From the NCBI GenBank assembly GCA_903897715.1, contig CAIUCS010000170.1, positions 1 to 32,005 on the forward strand: DNA of 32,005 nt. Direction: 5' to 3'. Position 1 is the first letter of the stretch, and every line of letters starts with the position of its first letter. The DNA comes from an uncultured Synechococcales cyanobacterium. Lineage in GTDB: Bacteria > Cyanobacteriota > Cyanobacteriia > CAIUCS01. The notes below the pieces were generated by a model, which was given only the letters and a program-made list of their open reading frames with translations, was not told the DNA's origin and made no database searches. Positions 21,431-31,216 of the stretch are shown piece by piece. A program made the position numbers and the translations under genes.

Positions 21431-22711
21431 GTGGTAGAACCCCTATCTGATGTGCCAACATTGGATACTTCTCAGTCTGACTCCATGAAATGGGTTAGTG
21501 TTTTATCCACTCGTCCATCCTTAGAAGCAGCCCTTGCTGAAGTAGTTGATGCCGCTGAATCCATCCTGGCAACCCCGGCTGATTTGGGTTTTTTATTTAT
21601 TTCACTTACCTTCGCCAGTGAATATCCCCGATTGATTCCCCTCCTGAAAGAACGGTTGGCTATACCTGCATTGATTGGTTGTGGTGGTGCTGGAATTATT
21701 GGTACTGACAAAAATGGGCAACCCCAAGAAATTGAAGGATTGCCTGCATTATCTTTAACATTAGCCCGTCTGCCCAAGGGTACAGTCAGAACCTTTCATT
21801 TACGAGCAGATGATTTACCTGACCTAGACAGTTCACCTAGTCACTGGGTGGATGTTGTGGGGGTTGATCCGGCAGAGGAGCCCCATTTTATATTATTATC
21901 TGACCCCTTTTCTTCAAAGGTTAATGATCTAATACAGGGTTTAGATTTTGCTTACCCTGGCTCGGTGAAGGTAGGAGGGTTAGCCAATGGAGATAGCAGT
22001 AATGGGTCGGTTTTATTTCACGATTATCAAATCCATCGAGAAGGAACCGTTGGCATAGCTTTGACGGGGAATCTAACAATTGAAACTATCGTAGCCCAAG
22101 GCTGTAGACCCATTGGACCGATTTTCCAAATTACTCAAGGGGAACGCAATGTACTTCTGGGGCTTCAACAGCAAGATCAAGATGGAAACTGGGTTGGTAA
22201 ACCCCGTCCCCCTCTGGAATTATTAAGGGAGGTGGTTCAAGAATTAAATGAAGATGACCGAGTTTTGGCGCAGCATTCATTATTTATTGGGATAGCCCGC
22301 AATGGGTTTCAACAAAATTTAGATTATGGAGACTTCCTCATTCGTAATTTATTGGGGGTGGATCCTCGGGTGGGGGCGATCGCCATTGGAGATCGAGTCC
22401 GAACGGGACAACGAATTCAATTTCATCTACGGGATGCCCATACTTCTGAGGGAGACCTTGAAACCTTATTGGCAGGCTATGAAAGACGGCATTATTCCCA
22501 GCCCAATGCCCACGGTGCCCTAATGTTTACCTGTTTAGGCAGGGGTGAAGGTCTTTACGGACAACCGAACTTTGATTCTCAGTTATTCCGTCGTTATCAA
22601 ACTGACGTTCCGTTAAGTGGCTTTTTTTGTAATGGAGAGATTGGTCCCATTGGAGGGAATACCTTCCTTCATGGCTACACATCAGTATTTGCCATTTGTC
22701 GGCAACGTTAA
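21431..22711 (+). CDS. FIST-domain sensory protein
   Basis: 426 aa with FIST N (about residues 20-225) and FIST C (about 235-405) domains, a ligand-sensing module predicted to bind amino acids or other small molecules and often found with signalling domains; here it stands alone. Family blocks: GGAGIIGTDKNGQPQEIEG, VGGLANGD, and near the end GFFCNGEIGPIGG. GGAGG at 21421-21425 is spaced five bases from GTG 21431; an upstream in-frame GTG at 21425 overlaps the ribosome-binding site and is less likely. It converges on the AAA ATPase gene with a 14-bp gap. Confidence 0.87.
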   Translation: MVEPLSDVPTLDTSQSDSMKWVSVLSTRPSLEAALAEVVDAAESILATPADLGFLFISLTFASEYPRLIPLLKERLAIPALIGCGGAGIIGTDKNGQPQEIEGLPALSLTLARLPKGTVRTFHLRADDLPDLDSSPSHWVDVVGVDPAEEPHFILLSDPFSSKVNDLIQGLDFAYPGSVKVGGLANGDSSNGSVLFHDYQIHREGTVGIALTGNLTIETIVAQGCRPIGPIFQITQGERNVLLGLQQQDQDGNWVGKPRPPLELLREVVQELNEDDRVLAQHSLFIGIARNGFQQNLDYGDFLIRNLLGVDPRVGAIAIGDRVRTGQRIQFHLRDAHTSEGDLETLLAGYERRHYSQPNAHGALMFTCLGRGEGLYGQPNFDSQLFRRYQTDVPLSGFFCNGEIGPIGGNTFLHGYTSVFAICRQR

Positions 22712-22725
22712 TTATTCTGCCAAAG

Positions 22726-24243
22726 CTATGAATTGAACTGAGACAGGTTACCATAACGGGATGCAAGGCGGGCTTTACCAGCTGCAGCCCAATCCTGTAG
22801 GATCCGTATTTGTCCTTGGGCAGTGCGGGCAAGGGGAATCATCTGACTAGCCGCCTCTAAAATATCATCAGTGGTGAAGTCTCGATTTTGACTAAAGGCA
22901 ATGTGCATCGCTTCCACAATGGTTTGTTCAATTTCTGCCCCTGAAAAATCAGGAGTTTCATAGGCAAGTCGTTCAAGGTGAAAGTTTGACCCATGATGGG
23001 GGCGGAGCCGAGATAGATGGACAGTAAAAATTTCTTGGCGTTCAGTTTGATTCGGCAGCCCAACAAAGAAAATTTCATCAAATCTTCCTTTGCGTAAAAT
23101 TTCTGTTGGTAAAGCCTCAATGTTATTGGCAGTTGCCACTACAAACACAGGTGATTGTTTTTCTGCCAACCAGGTGATGAAGGTGCTAAATACTCGGTTG
23201 GTTGTTCCTGAATCTCCCTTACCATCTAGTCCGGCAAACCCTTTGTCAATTTCATCAATCCATAAAACACAAGGAGCCAGGGCTTCGGCAATTTGGATCA
23301 TCTGACGGGTGCGGGACTCCGACTCCCCCACTAAGCCTGCAAATAATCGACCAACATCCAGTCGCAAGAGGGGAAGATGCCAATGATGGGCGATCGCCTT
23401 GGCTGTCAAAGACTTTCCCGTTCCCTGAATACCAGCTAATAGCAAACCCCGTGGGTGGGGCAATCCGTATTGACGGGCTTGGTGGGAAAAAGCATTCCCC
23501 CGACGCAATAACCATTCTTTTAAGTTATCCAAACCACCAATATCAGTCATGGTTTCTTGGGTAGGGAAAAAATCCAGGATCTGGGTTTGGCGAATGGTTT
23601 GACGTTTTTCCTCAAGCAATAATTGGATATCGGTTGCTTCTAATTGATGATGGGTGGCGATCGCCTTTGCCAACACTCGATGAATGCGCTCCATGGATAA
23701 ACCTTGGGCAGATCTAGCCAGATCCTCCAATAACTGGGAATCTAGGGATTGCCCTAAATTTGCCAGTAAACGGGTGATCTCAGTCCTAATTTCCCCAGCA
23801 GTTGGCAAGGGGAAGTCAACCACCGTAACCACATCCCCCAAATCGGTGGGAATAGTCAGCTGGGGTGACAACAATACGACATTTTTAGGCTGAGACTTTA
23901 AGGTACGAGCTAAATTCCGCAACTTACGGCAAACGGCAACATCTTCGAGAAAACGATGGAAATCCCGTAGGATAAATATTCCAGCGGTAACTGATGGCAA
24001 TTTATCCAATAGTTCCAAAGCCTGCAATGGATTCCGTTTCCCAAACCCCTGATCATTAGGATTACCTTGGTACCCATCCACATAATCCCAAATATAAACA
24101 GCCCGTCCCCCTTGTATTTTAGCAAGTTGGGTGAGTACTAACTCAACCCGTTCTTCCTCTCGGGTTGGGATGTAGAGAATGGGATACCGTGCCCGTAATA
24201 GAAGTCCAAATTCCTCGATAAAGTTCATGGATGGGATAGACAA
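22726..24243 (-). CDS. AAA ATPase, Ycf46 type
   Basis: 505-aa AAA+ ATPase resembling the plastid/cyanobacterial Ycf46 family. A weaker N-terminal ATPase-like region (about 1-220) precedes the active module: Walker A GIQGTGKS at 271-278, Walker B LWIDEID at 327-333, then TANNIEALPTEILRKGRFDEIFFVGLP with the conserved arginine. Its function is not firmly known; Ycf46 has been linked to CO2 or bicarbonate acclimation in cyanobacteria. It starts 64 bp after the ndhD stop on the same strand, so it may be transcribed with ndhF-ndhD. Confidence 0.88.
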   Translation of the reverse strand: MSIPSMNFIEEFGLLLRARYPILYIPTREEERVELVLTQLAKIQGGRAVYIWDYVDGYQGNPNDQGFGKRNPLQALELLDKLPSVTAGIFILRDFHRFLEDVAVCRKLRNLARTLKSQPKNVVLLSPQLTIPTDLGDVVTVVDFPLPTAGEIRTEITRLLANLGQSLDSQLLEDLARSAQGLSMERIHRVLAKAIATHHQLEATDIQLLLEEKRQTIRQTQILDFFPTQETMTDIGGLDNLKEWLLRRGNAFSHQARQYGLPHPRGLLLAGIQGTGKSLTAKAIAHHWHLPLLRLDVGRLFAGLVGESESRTRQMIQIAEALAPCVLWIDEIDKGFAGLDGKGDSGTTNRVFSTFITWLAEKQSPVFVVATANNIEALPTEILRKGRFDEIFFVGLPNQTERQEIFTVHLSRLRPHHGSNFHLERLAYETPDFSGAEIEQTIVEAMHIAFSQNRDFTTDDILEAASQMIPLARTAQGQIRILQDWAAAGKARLASRYGNLSQFNS

Positions 24244-24307
24244 TATTTAATGGTTGACACTCAGAACTAGGAACTGAGGTGGATGGGGAAAAACTATTCC
24301 CCATAAA

Positions 24308-25939
24308 TCAATGAATTCCCTTAATCAGTCCAGGAATTTCTGGGGCACGGATAAAGACCAGTGACGGTGAGTGAACCGTTGCCTCTGAAATCATTATTGC
24401 CCTATAGGATTGAGGCAATGTTAGCTTATTTAAGCTATTATCCAGTATCTGGGTTATGGCAATGGTTGTGGAGTCATAAACTTTCGTCAGTAGCTTGGGA
24501 TAAAAGCCAATGCCAATGATAGGAATTAGCAGACAGGCAATGATAAACACTTCCCTGGGTTCAGCATCGACCAAGGCTTCATGGGATGTAAGGTGTTGAT
24601 TTTCAGATCCATAAAAAATTTCCCGCAGCATTGACAGTAAATAGATGGGAGTCAGAACGACCCCAATTGCTGCCAAGGTAATAACTATAATCTTAAAGGT
24701 AAGGGTATAGGTATCACTTATGGCAAAACCAACAAATACCATCAATTCCGCAACAAACCCACTCATACCAGGTAATGCCATGGATGCCAGAGAGCAGGCT
24801 GTAAACATTGCAAATATTTTAGGCATACTTCGACCGATCCCCCCCATTTCTTCCAGGATGAGAGTATGGGTACGGTCATAGGTAGCACCCACCAGAAAAA
24901 ACAAACTAGCTCCAATTAACCCATGGGATACCATTTGTAATACTGAACCACTTAACCCTAAATCAGTAAATGAACCCAGTCCAATTAAAACAAAACCCAT
25001 GTGGGAAATGGAAGAATAGGCAATTTTCCGTTTTAAATTTCGTTGAGCAAAGGAAGTTAGGGCTGCATAGATAATATTCACCACTCCCAACATAACTAAA
25101 ATGGGAGCAAAATAGACATGGGCATCGGGAAGCATCCCCACATTCATTCTAACTAAGGCATACCCCCCCATCTTCAACAAAATACCAGCTAAAAGCATGT
25201 GGACTGGAGCGGTGGCTTCTCCATGGGCATCGGGTAGCCAAGTATGCAAAGGAATAATGGGTAGTTTGACGGCATAGGCAATGAATAACCCCCCATAGAC
25301 CAATAGTTGAAATGAAAGGGTATAGTTTTTGGCTGCCAAAGTATGCATATCAAAACTAACATTATCCCCATAGAAAGCCATGGCTAAAGCGGCGACTAAA
25401 ATAAATAAAGACCCGATGGCAGTGTAAAGGATGAATTTGGTGGCAGCATATAACCGTTTGTAGCCACCCCAAATCGATAGCAGTAAATAAACCGGAATTA
25501 GTTCTAATTCCCATACCAGGAAAAATAACAACATATCTTGAACGGCGAAGACAGCAATTTGTCCACCGTACATGGCCAACATGAGGAAATAAAACAGTTT
25601 TGGCTTTAAGGTAACGGGCCAAGCCGCCAGAATGGCTAAGGTAGTGATGAAACCAGTCAACAAGATCAATGGCATGGACAAACCATCCGCAGCCACAGAC
25701 CATTTTAGGTCTAATTGAGGGAGCCAGGTATAACTTTCAACCAATTGTAAATTGGAATTATTGAAATCATACCCGGTATAAAAGGCATATACCAGAATCA
25801 CAAAATCAATTAGACCAATTATTAAGGCATACCAGCGTACTGTGCGTCCGTCCTTATCAGGGATGACTGGGATCAAAAAAGAAGCCAGTACGGGGAACAA
25901 AATACTGATGGTCAGCCACGGAAAATGTGTAGTATCCAT
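24308..25939 (-). CDS. ndhD: NAD(P)H-quinone oxidoreductase subunit 4 (NdhD)
   Basis: Membrane-arm proton-pumping subunit of cyanobacterial NDH-1, in thylakoids, used in respiration and cyclic electron flow. 543 aa with about 14 transmembrane helices. NdhD/NuoM features: [18 protein letters not shown] with the key Glu, [28 protein letters not shown], and [18 protein letters not shown]. Placement directly after ndhF suggests the D1/F1 pair of the respiratory/cyclic complex rather than the CO2-uptake D3/D4 sets, which are linked to cup genes not present here. Confidence 0.96.
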   Translation of the reverse strand: MDTTHFPWLTISILFPVLASFLIPVIPDKDGRTVRWYALIIGLIDFVILVYAFYTGYDFNNSNLQLVESYTWLPQLDLKWSVAADGLSMPLILLTGFITTLAILAAWPVTLKPKLFYFLMLAMYGGQIAVFAVQDMLLFFLVWELELIPVYLLLSIWGGYKRLYAATKFILYTAIGSLFILVAALAMAFYGDNVSFDMHTLAAKNYTLSFQLLVYGGLFIAYAVKLPIIPLHTWLPDAHGEATAPVHMLLAGILLKMGGYALVRMNVGMLPDAHVYFAPILVMLGVVNIIYAALTSFAQRNLKRKIAYSSISHMGFVLIGLGSFTDLGLSGSVLQMVSHGLIGASLFFLVGATYDRTHTLILEEMGGIGRSMPKIFAMFTACSLASMALPGMSGFVAELMVFVGFAISDTYTLTFKIIVITLAAIGVVLTPIYLLSMLREIFYGSENQHLTSHEALVDAEPREVFIIACLLIPIIGIGFYPKLLTKVYDSTTIAITQILDNSLNKLTLPQSYRAIMISEATVHSPSLVFIRAPEIPGLIKGIH

Positions 25940-26072
25940 TGGTGATCCGTTGAATTAGGGAAGACTAGGGAAAAGAAGTGAAGAAGTCCAAAAGGGCTAT
26001 TCTATTAGAGATAAGAACCCATTGAAATAAGAACGAACCATCCTAGGGACGGGATGGTTTCTCAGTCTCATC

Positions 26073-28148
26073 TTATCCTGAGACTCCAGACAGTACTACT
26101 AAACCAAGAACTGCCCCGAATACAATTAAGGCGTAAAATTGAGCACGACCATTTTCAAAATATTTTAATGCTTCTCCAGTGACTAATGTAATCAACCCTG
26201 TAAAGTTGACAACCCCATCTACAACTTTGGAATCAGTTTCCAATGCAGCCCGAGCAAGACGACGACTACCTTGGATGAATAACCGATCGTTGATGTCATC
26301 TAGGTACCATTTATTTCGAGAAAATCCATATAATGCTGGAAAACGATTGGCGATCGCCCCTGGATCAATCCTATGACTGAGGTACATCAGGAATGCAAGG
26401 CTAATGCCAATAAGGGCAATTCCCACTGAACTACCCCCCATTATTAAAAACTCATTCCAGTTGAATTCTTCTCCATGGGTAACCCCAAGATGGAGTGACC
26501 CAGTTGCAACCGGGGGATGGATGAATTCTGTAAAATAATTCGCAAAAGGGGTTCCCACCAGCCCAATTAAGACAGAGGGGAATGCCAGAATCAACAATGG
26601 CAATGTCATCGTAATGGGGGATTCGTGGGGATGCCCGTGGTGACCATGGGCATGATCATCCCCTGGGTTTAGGGATAATTCATCGGCGTGCATTGCCCCT
26701 GGTCCAACGCTGATGGAAAAACCATGGATGGCTTCCCGCTTGAGGAATTGACGTAGGGACTGGTCGTTCCCTCGGAAGTCCCCCTCAAAGGTGGTAAAGT
26801 ACATCCGAAACATGTAAAAAGCAGTGATGCCAGCAGTCAACCAGCACACTAACCAAAGTGCCGGCTGGGCAGCAAATGCAGAACCTAAAATTTCATCTTT
26901 TGACCAAAATCCAGCGAAGGGTGGGATACCACAAATGGCTAGGGTGCCAATCAAAAAAGTAGTAGCGGTGATTGGCATATATTTTCGTAAGCCTCCCATT
27001 AACCGCATATCTTGCGCCAGAACAGGGTCATGACCAACCACTCCTTCCATGCCGTGGATAACGGAACCGGATCCAAGGAATAACATTGCCTTGAAGTAGG
27101 CATGGGTCATCAAATGAAATAACCCGGCTCCATAGGCTCCAACTCCCATTGCCATTGTCATATACCCTAACTGGGAAATGGTTGAATAGGCTAACCCTTT
27201 TTTGATGTCATTTTGAGTAATGGCAATACTGGCTCCCAAAAAGGCTGTGAAAGCGCCAGTCCAAGCAATGACATTGGTGACTGCTGGTAAATGCTCAAAT
27301 ACTGGAAACATCCGCGCAATTAAAAATACCCCAGCGGCAACCATTGTGGCAGCGTGGATGAGAGCGGAAATGGGAGTGGGTCCTTCCATTGCGTCGGGCA
27401 ACCACACATGGAGGGGGAATTGGGCAGACTTAGCCATGGGACCTAGAAATACCAGGATACCCATCAATACCGCCAATCCTGTGCCAATGGCTCCAGATTC
27501 AAGTAAGTTAGAAAGGCGATCGCCAATGACAGTGAAATCAAAACTCCCGGTTGACCAATACAGACCCAAAATACCCAATAATAGACCAAAGTCACCTACA
27601 CGATTTGTGACAAATGCTTTTTGACACGCATCGGCAGCGGCTTTCCGGTCATACCAAAAACCCACCAGCAGGTAGGAACACATCCCCACTAGTTCCCAGA
27701 AAATATAAATCTGTACCAAATTAGGACTGATGACCAAACCTAACATGGAGGAACTGAAAAGGCTCAAGTAAGCATAGAAGCGAACATAGCCAGGATCATG
27801 TGCCATATACCCGTCGGTATAGATCATGACCAGCAAAGCAACAGTCGTAACAATCACCAACATTAAAGCTGAAAGGTGATCAATGGTGTAGCCCATGGTG
27901 AGTCGGAAGTCCCCAGCCTTTGCCCACTCAATGACTTGCAAAAATGAACTATGCCCCTGGATTTGAGTCCACAAAAGAATGATGGACAATACCATAGAAA
28001 CTCCCAATAGGGAAATAACCAGGATGGCACTTCCTTTTCGAAAATTGGCGGCTGTTTTATCGAATGAAATTAGCCCGAGCCCCAGTATCAATGATCCAAC
28101 TAGAGGAAATACTGGAACCAGCCAGGCATATTGATAGATTGCTTCCAT
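26073..28148 (-). CDS. ndhF: NAD(P)H-quinone oxidoreductase subunit 5 (NdhF)
   Basis: Largest membrane subunit of NDH-1, 691 aa, distal proton pump with a long C-terminal lateral helix. Conserved stretches: WELVGMCSYLLVGFW, HVWLPDAMEGPTPISALIHAATMVAAG, and KKGLAYSTISQLGYMTMAMG. An about 15-residue His-rich segment (HAHGHHGHPHE) lies near residues 490-505 before the last helices. It precedes ndhD by 133 bp on the same strand, so the two are probably one transcript. The ATG at 28148 has no good ribosome-binding site. Two hairpins lie about 100 bp upstream. Confidence 0.96.
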   Translation of the reverse strand: MEAIYQYAWLVPVFPLVGSLILGLGLISFDKTAANFRKGSAILVISLLGVSMVLSIILLWTQIQGHSSFLQVIEWAKAGDFRLTMGYTIDHLSALMLVIVTTVALLVMIYTDGYMAHDPGYVRFYAYLSLFSSSMLGLVISPNLVQIYIFWELVGMCSYLLVGFWYDRKAAADACQKAFVTNRVGDFGLLLGILGLYWSTGSFDFTVIGDRLSNLLESGAIGTGLAVLMGILVFLGPMAKSAQFPLHVWLPDAMEGPTPISALIHAATMVAAGVFLIARMFPVFEHLPAVTNVIAWTGAFTAFLGASIAITQNDIKKGLAYSTISQLGYMTMAMGVGAYGAGLFHLMTHAYFKAMLFLGSGSVIHGMEGVVGHDPVLAQDMRLMGGLRKYMPITATTFLIGTLAICGIPPFAGFWSKDEILGSAFAAQPALWLVCWLTAGITAFYMFRMYFTTFEGDFRGNDQSLRQFLKREAIHGFSISVGPGAMHADELSLNPGDDHAHGHHGHPHESPITMTLPLLILAFPSVLIGLVGTPFANYFTEFIHPPVATGSLHLGVTHGEEFNWNEFLIMGGSSVGIALIGISLAFLMYLSHRIDPGAIANRFPALYGFSRNKWYLDDINDRLFIQGSRRLARAALETDSKVVDGVVNFTGLITLVTGEALKYFENGRAQFYALIVFGAVLGLVVLSGVSG

Positions 28149-28250
28149 CGTGTGTGCCTATTAAAAATCTGCTTAATCTAACTTTGGCAATATTCGTAGC
28201 TAACGAATGTTAACCATACTACCCAATCCAATCTTGATATGAAACTCTAA

Positions 28251-28298
28251 GAAACATGGGATTCAATCATGTTTCCTACCAACATTAAAATTGGTAGG
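28251..28298. promoter_or_regulatory. Two adjacent perfect hairpins upstream of ndhF
   Basis: Hairpin 1: GAAACATG (28251-28258) and CATGTTTC (28268-28275), 9-base loop. Hairpin 2: CCTACCAA (28275-28282) and TTGGTAGG (28291-28298), 8-base loop. The two share one base and would stack. Neither ends in a T tract on the minus strand, so a terminator is unlikely; a leader structure or protein-binding palindrome pair for ndhF is possible. The rest of 28149-28643 is AT-rich with no gene seen. Confidence 0.4.
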
Positions 28299-28643
28299 AG
28301 ATCAGGGAGAGAGACTTACTTCAGTTGGTCATTACACTTACATACTTAAAGTTTTTACTGTTGAGATCAAGTCAAAAAATCTAAGATTAAACTACAAAAC
28401 AGGTTTTGTCCATTGAATTTAGAATTTGACCCCTACAGGAAGATGAATCTACCCAACTAGTGAATATATACCCATCTTCTTAAAAACTAATAGTATTGTT
28501 ACACACCCAAAATTGATAAAGTCGAAGGAAAATAAATCTTTCAACCTTGTCTGGCAACGGTTCTAACTATTTACGAAAGTTTATTTTTCTTTTTGGTTAA
28601 TTTGGGATCATTTAATATATAGCAGATTTCATAATTGTGAGGT

Positions 28644-28877
28644 TCAGCAGCAATGGGTAAACCAGCTTTTAATGTCTGCTTCAGAAATTTTCTGAAAGGC
28701 GGTTTCAAGAGCTTTGGGTAGAGCTTTATACGTCCGTGCTCCCAACGTCTTGAGCATGGTCTTTAGCTTTGACCAAAAGTTCTCAATTGGCGAGAAGTCT
28801 GGCGAATAAGGCGGCAAATATACCAGACGTGCCCCGACATCCTCGATCCACGCCTGAATTGCGTCATCCTTGATTTG
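28644..28877 (-). pseudogene. IS630-family transposase, C-terminal fragment
   Basis: About 77 residues remain from a DDE transposase of the IS630/Tc1-mariner superfamily. The frame carries the hallmark ARLVYLPPYSPDFSPIENFW, with the final catalytic Glu, then WSKLKTMLK and the end SWFTHCC. The N-terminal half with the two catalytic aspartates is gone; the frame meets a stop at 28878. It is flanked by the decayed helicase gene at 28904, so insertion and deletion here probably helped to inactivate that locus. No intact copy of the element is in the window. Confidence 0.9.
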
Positions 28878-28903
28878 TTATCTTGCTTGGCAGCACATTT
28901 CGT

Positions 28904-30970
28904 TTACTTTCCAATCATGTGCAATGCCTCGATCCAGATTTTGAGTTCTTGTTCAGCCAGGTATTTATCAGTCAACTCCTGTTCCTGGTGGGCGATGTAG
29001 GTATTCCGAAAATCATTGATGCGGATAACGGTTTCCAAAAACTTACGTCCGCCCTGAAATCTCAACTGAGTCTGCAAGGCTTCAAATACCCCCCTATTTT
29101 CTTGGTGTTATTGAGAGCCTAGTCTAAGCACGATCGCAGCAAGCCGATCAGCGATAGTCCATATCGGGGAAGATAGAAATCGTTGTTCTTGGTACGTCAT
29201 TAATATCAATAACTTCGATGGGCAGTCCTTCCTGAGCCAGTTCTTGAGCATATAAACTGGCAAACGCAGGATGTTCGATTACTGTTACCAGTTCGTTGGC
29301 TTGACCGGGGGGAGTCATGCGGCGCAAGCCCGGACTCAGGGTTTGTTCTGGCAGAATGTTGGCTTTAGAACTGTAGGGACGCAGGGGCACGATCGTCGTC
29401 ACGTTTCGCACGTCCCAACCTTCCCGCGGCATCAGCACCGAGACAATACAAAAATAGGGACTGGCGTTGCTATCGAGTTCGCGGCTAAGTTTTCGCAATG
29501 CCTTAAGATCTTCGTCGCTGATGGCTTTTTCGTCTTCGACAAATTCATAGCAAGCCTCTTTCCCCCGTCCGACTTTCTTCAACTTGCCCTTAAGGTTAGT
29601 GTGCAGGTTGATGGTTTTGCCATTGAGTTGCTCAAACAGGGGGTCGGTGTTGAAGCGTTGGGTGATTTGATCGGCAGCATCCGTGTCATCACACATGATG
29701 AACAGCAGGGGCTTTTTGTCGCTGGTTTCCCACTCGGCTTTGCTGGCTTTCCAGCGGTAACCCAGAAGCAAATGCTGCTCCCAGCGGTAGGCGGCGTTGT
29801 CGTCGGTTTGTTCTACTAACATGCGGCTGGCTTGTCCAATTAGCGGAGTTTTGACAATTCCAGCATCCACCGCTTCCCCTAGGGGCGTATCGCAGACAAT
29901 AGGTTTGAACAGCAGTCCCTTATTGTCTTTGGGTGTGGCAGAAAAATCGAGTTGCGCCACCAGCTTGCAACCACTCCGAGACAGGATGGTTTCATGCAGG
30001 GTGCGGATGGCTTCGTTCCAGGCAGAGCCAGCGTCCCAAACGTGGTGGGCTTCGTCGTTGAGTACCATGACTCGGCGATGGGCGGTGATTCTATCTCGCA
30101 ATGCGGCTCCCGTATCGAGAGCTTTTGACTGAGACACTACGGGACCCATCCAGGGATAACTGTCGTCCTCGGCGTTCTTTTTGCGTTTGGCAGTGTCGTA
30201 AAGGCGATGAATATTCGTGAGATAGAGCGTCCCCCCGTGGCGGCACCGCTAGCTTCATCTTGCAACACCACCGATAGGTTCCAATCGCCCCGCCATTCTG
30301 GGGGAATCAGCGGATCCTCGTCAAACACGCGCCCATTGCCAAAGTCCTCTTTGAGGCGTTCCTACACGGTGAGGTTGGGGGCAATCACCACAAAATGCCG
30401 CGCCATCTCCGAGTCGGATTCCCGCAGGGCGTGGAAGTAGCTCCAAACGATGCAGAGGCTCATAACTTTGGTTTTACCTGCCCCCGTTGCCAGTTTGAAG
30501 GCATAGGGACTCTAGGCATCTTCGTCTTCGGTGATACCCAATGCCTGTAATTCGGCATTTGCACCGCCAAACTCGGCAATGATTTGGGATAGGCACTCAA
30601 TCTGCCGCACTTCTTTGAGATAAATCAGGGTTTCCACTGCCTCTCGCTGGCAAAAGTAGTAACGAAACTCAAATTCTTCACCACCCACCCCTGCCCCCTC
30701 CTTGGAGGGGAAAGTTAGACGGTGGGCGCGGTTAAACCAGTGGTTGAGGAGTTGAATCGTGGTGTCACTGGCTCCGATGTAGAAGGCTTCTCGCCATTCC
30801 CGCACTGCTGCCCGTAGGTTATTAATCGCCTCGATCGGAGAAGCTCTGCGTCCTTGTTTGATTACAGCAGGATCACCCGATTTTTCTGCCCGAACACGAT
30901 GGGCATTGGGTTCTTGCCAGGGGGCAAAGAGGGGTTCGAGAACGGTGGGATTGAGGGTGGCGGAGGGCAT
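28904..30970 (-). pseudogene. Broken DEAD/DEAH (type III restriction-like) helicase
   Basis: One gene in several frames. Start ATG 30970, first piece 30512-30970 ends at TAG. The same frame continues past it with SPYAFKLATGAGKTK (Walker A), then a second TAG at 30362-30364, then a frameshift in a G6 run at 30231-30236. The frame 29148-30149 carries LNDEAHHVWD (DEAH box) and MPREGWDVRNVT, and ends at TGA 29148. A large part is then missing, and a last fragment (28904-29107) has FRNTYIAHQEQELTD, which I take as the same gene's C-terminus. The motif VI loop reads LSPGLRR where GRGLRR is expected. Family: superfamily 2 restriction/defence helicase. Clearly non-functional as read. Confidence 0.85.
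30695..30710. repeat. Small palindrome inside the helicase pseudogene
   Basis: CCCCTCC and GGAGGGG separated by TT, within the C-rich block CCACCCCTGCCCCC. It encodes an in-frame insertion (about SKEGAGVGG) before EFEFRYYF that looks foreign to the protein. It is like the GC-rich palindromic repeats scattered in cyanobacterial genomes, and may be such a unit inserted into the gene. Confidence 0.45.
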
Positions 30971-30971
30971 T

Positions 30972-31169
30972 TTAGAAGAACAGGGTTTGAAATAGATCTG
31001 CTACGGGTAAGCTAAAGCCAGGAATCACCTTTTCCCCATCCCAAAGATCGGGAGAACGTTTATTACCACTTTTCATGGTGAAGGCAGTACTAGAATCTTG
31101 AGGCAAGGTTATAAACTCTTGATCTGTCCACACTTTTTTCTCTGCAATGACTTTAGTGGCAGTAGGCAT
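30972..31169 (-). pseudogene. Uma2-family remnant with internal deletion
   Basis: 65 residues. The beginning (KVWTDQEFITLPQD) resembles an Uma2-family start and the end (VIPGFSLPVADLFQ) the typical Uma2 C-terminus; the roughly 120 residues between, including the PD-(D/E)XK-like core, appear deleted. AGGAG seven bases before the ATG at 31169 is a good ribosome-binding site. It ends one base before the helicase start codon and begins 47 bp after the xisHI stop, so it was the middle gene of a compact operon. The alternative is a small intact gene of unknown family. Confidence 0.55.
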
Positions 31170-31216
31170 GAATTGCTCCTTTTCTCAATAATCAGAATTC
31201 AATAATAAAACTGTAA

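Noticed and set aside
28883-29122. 79-aa plus-strand ORF next to the IS630 fragment
   Set aside because: The opposite strand carries a family-like end FRNTYIAHQEQELTD followed by a stop, which explains the region better.
29128-29145. HIP1 site in the right-hand region
   Set aside because: ACGATCGC matches seven of eight bases only.
29271-30132. Plus-strand ORFs opposite the helicase remnant
   Set aside because: They mirror the coding strand, which shows clear DEAH helicase motifs; the plus frames have none.
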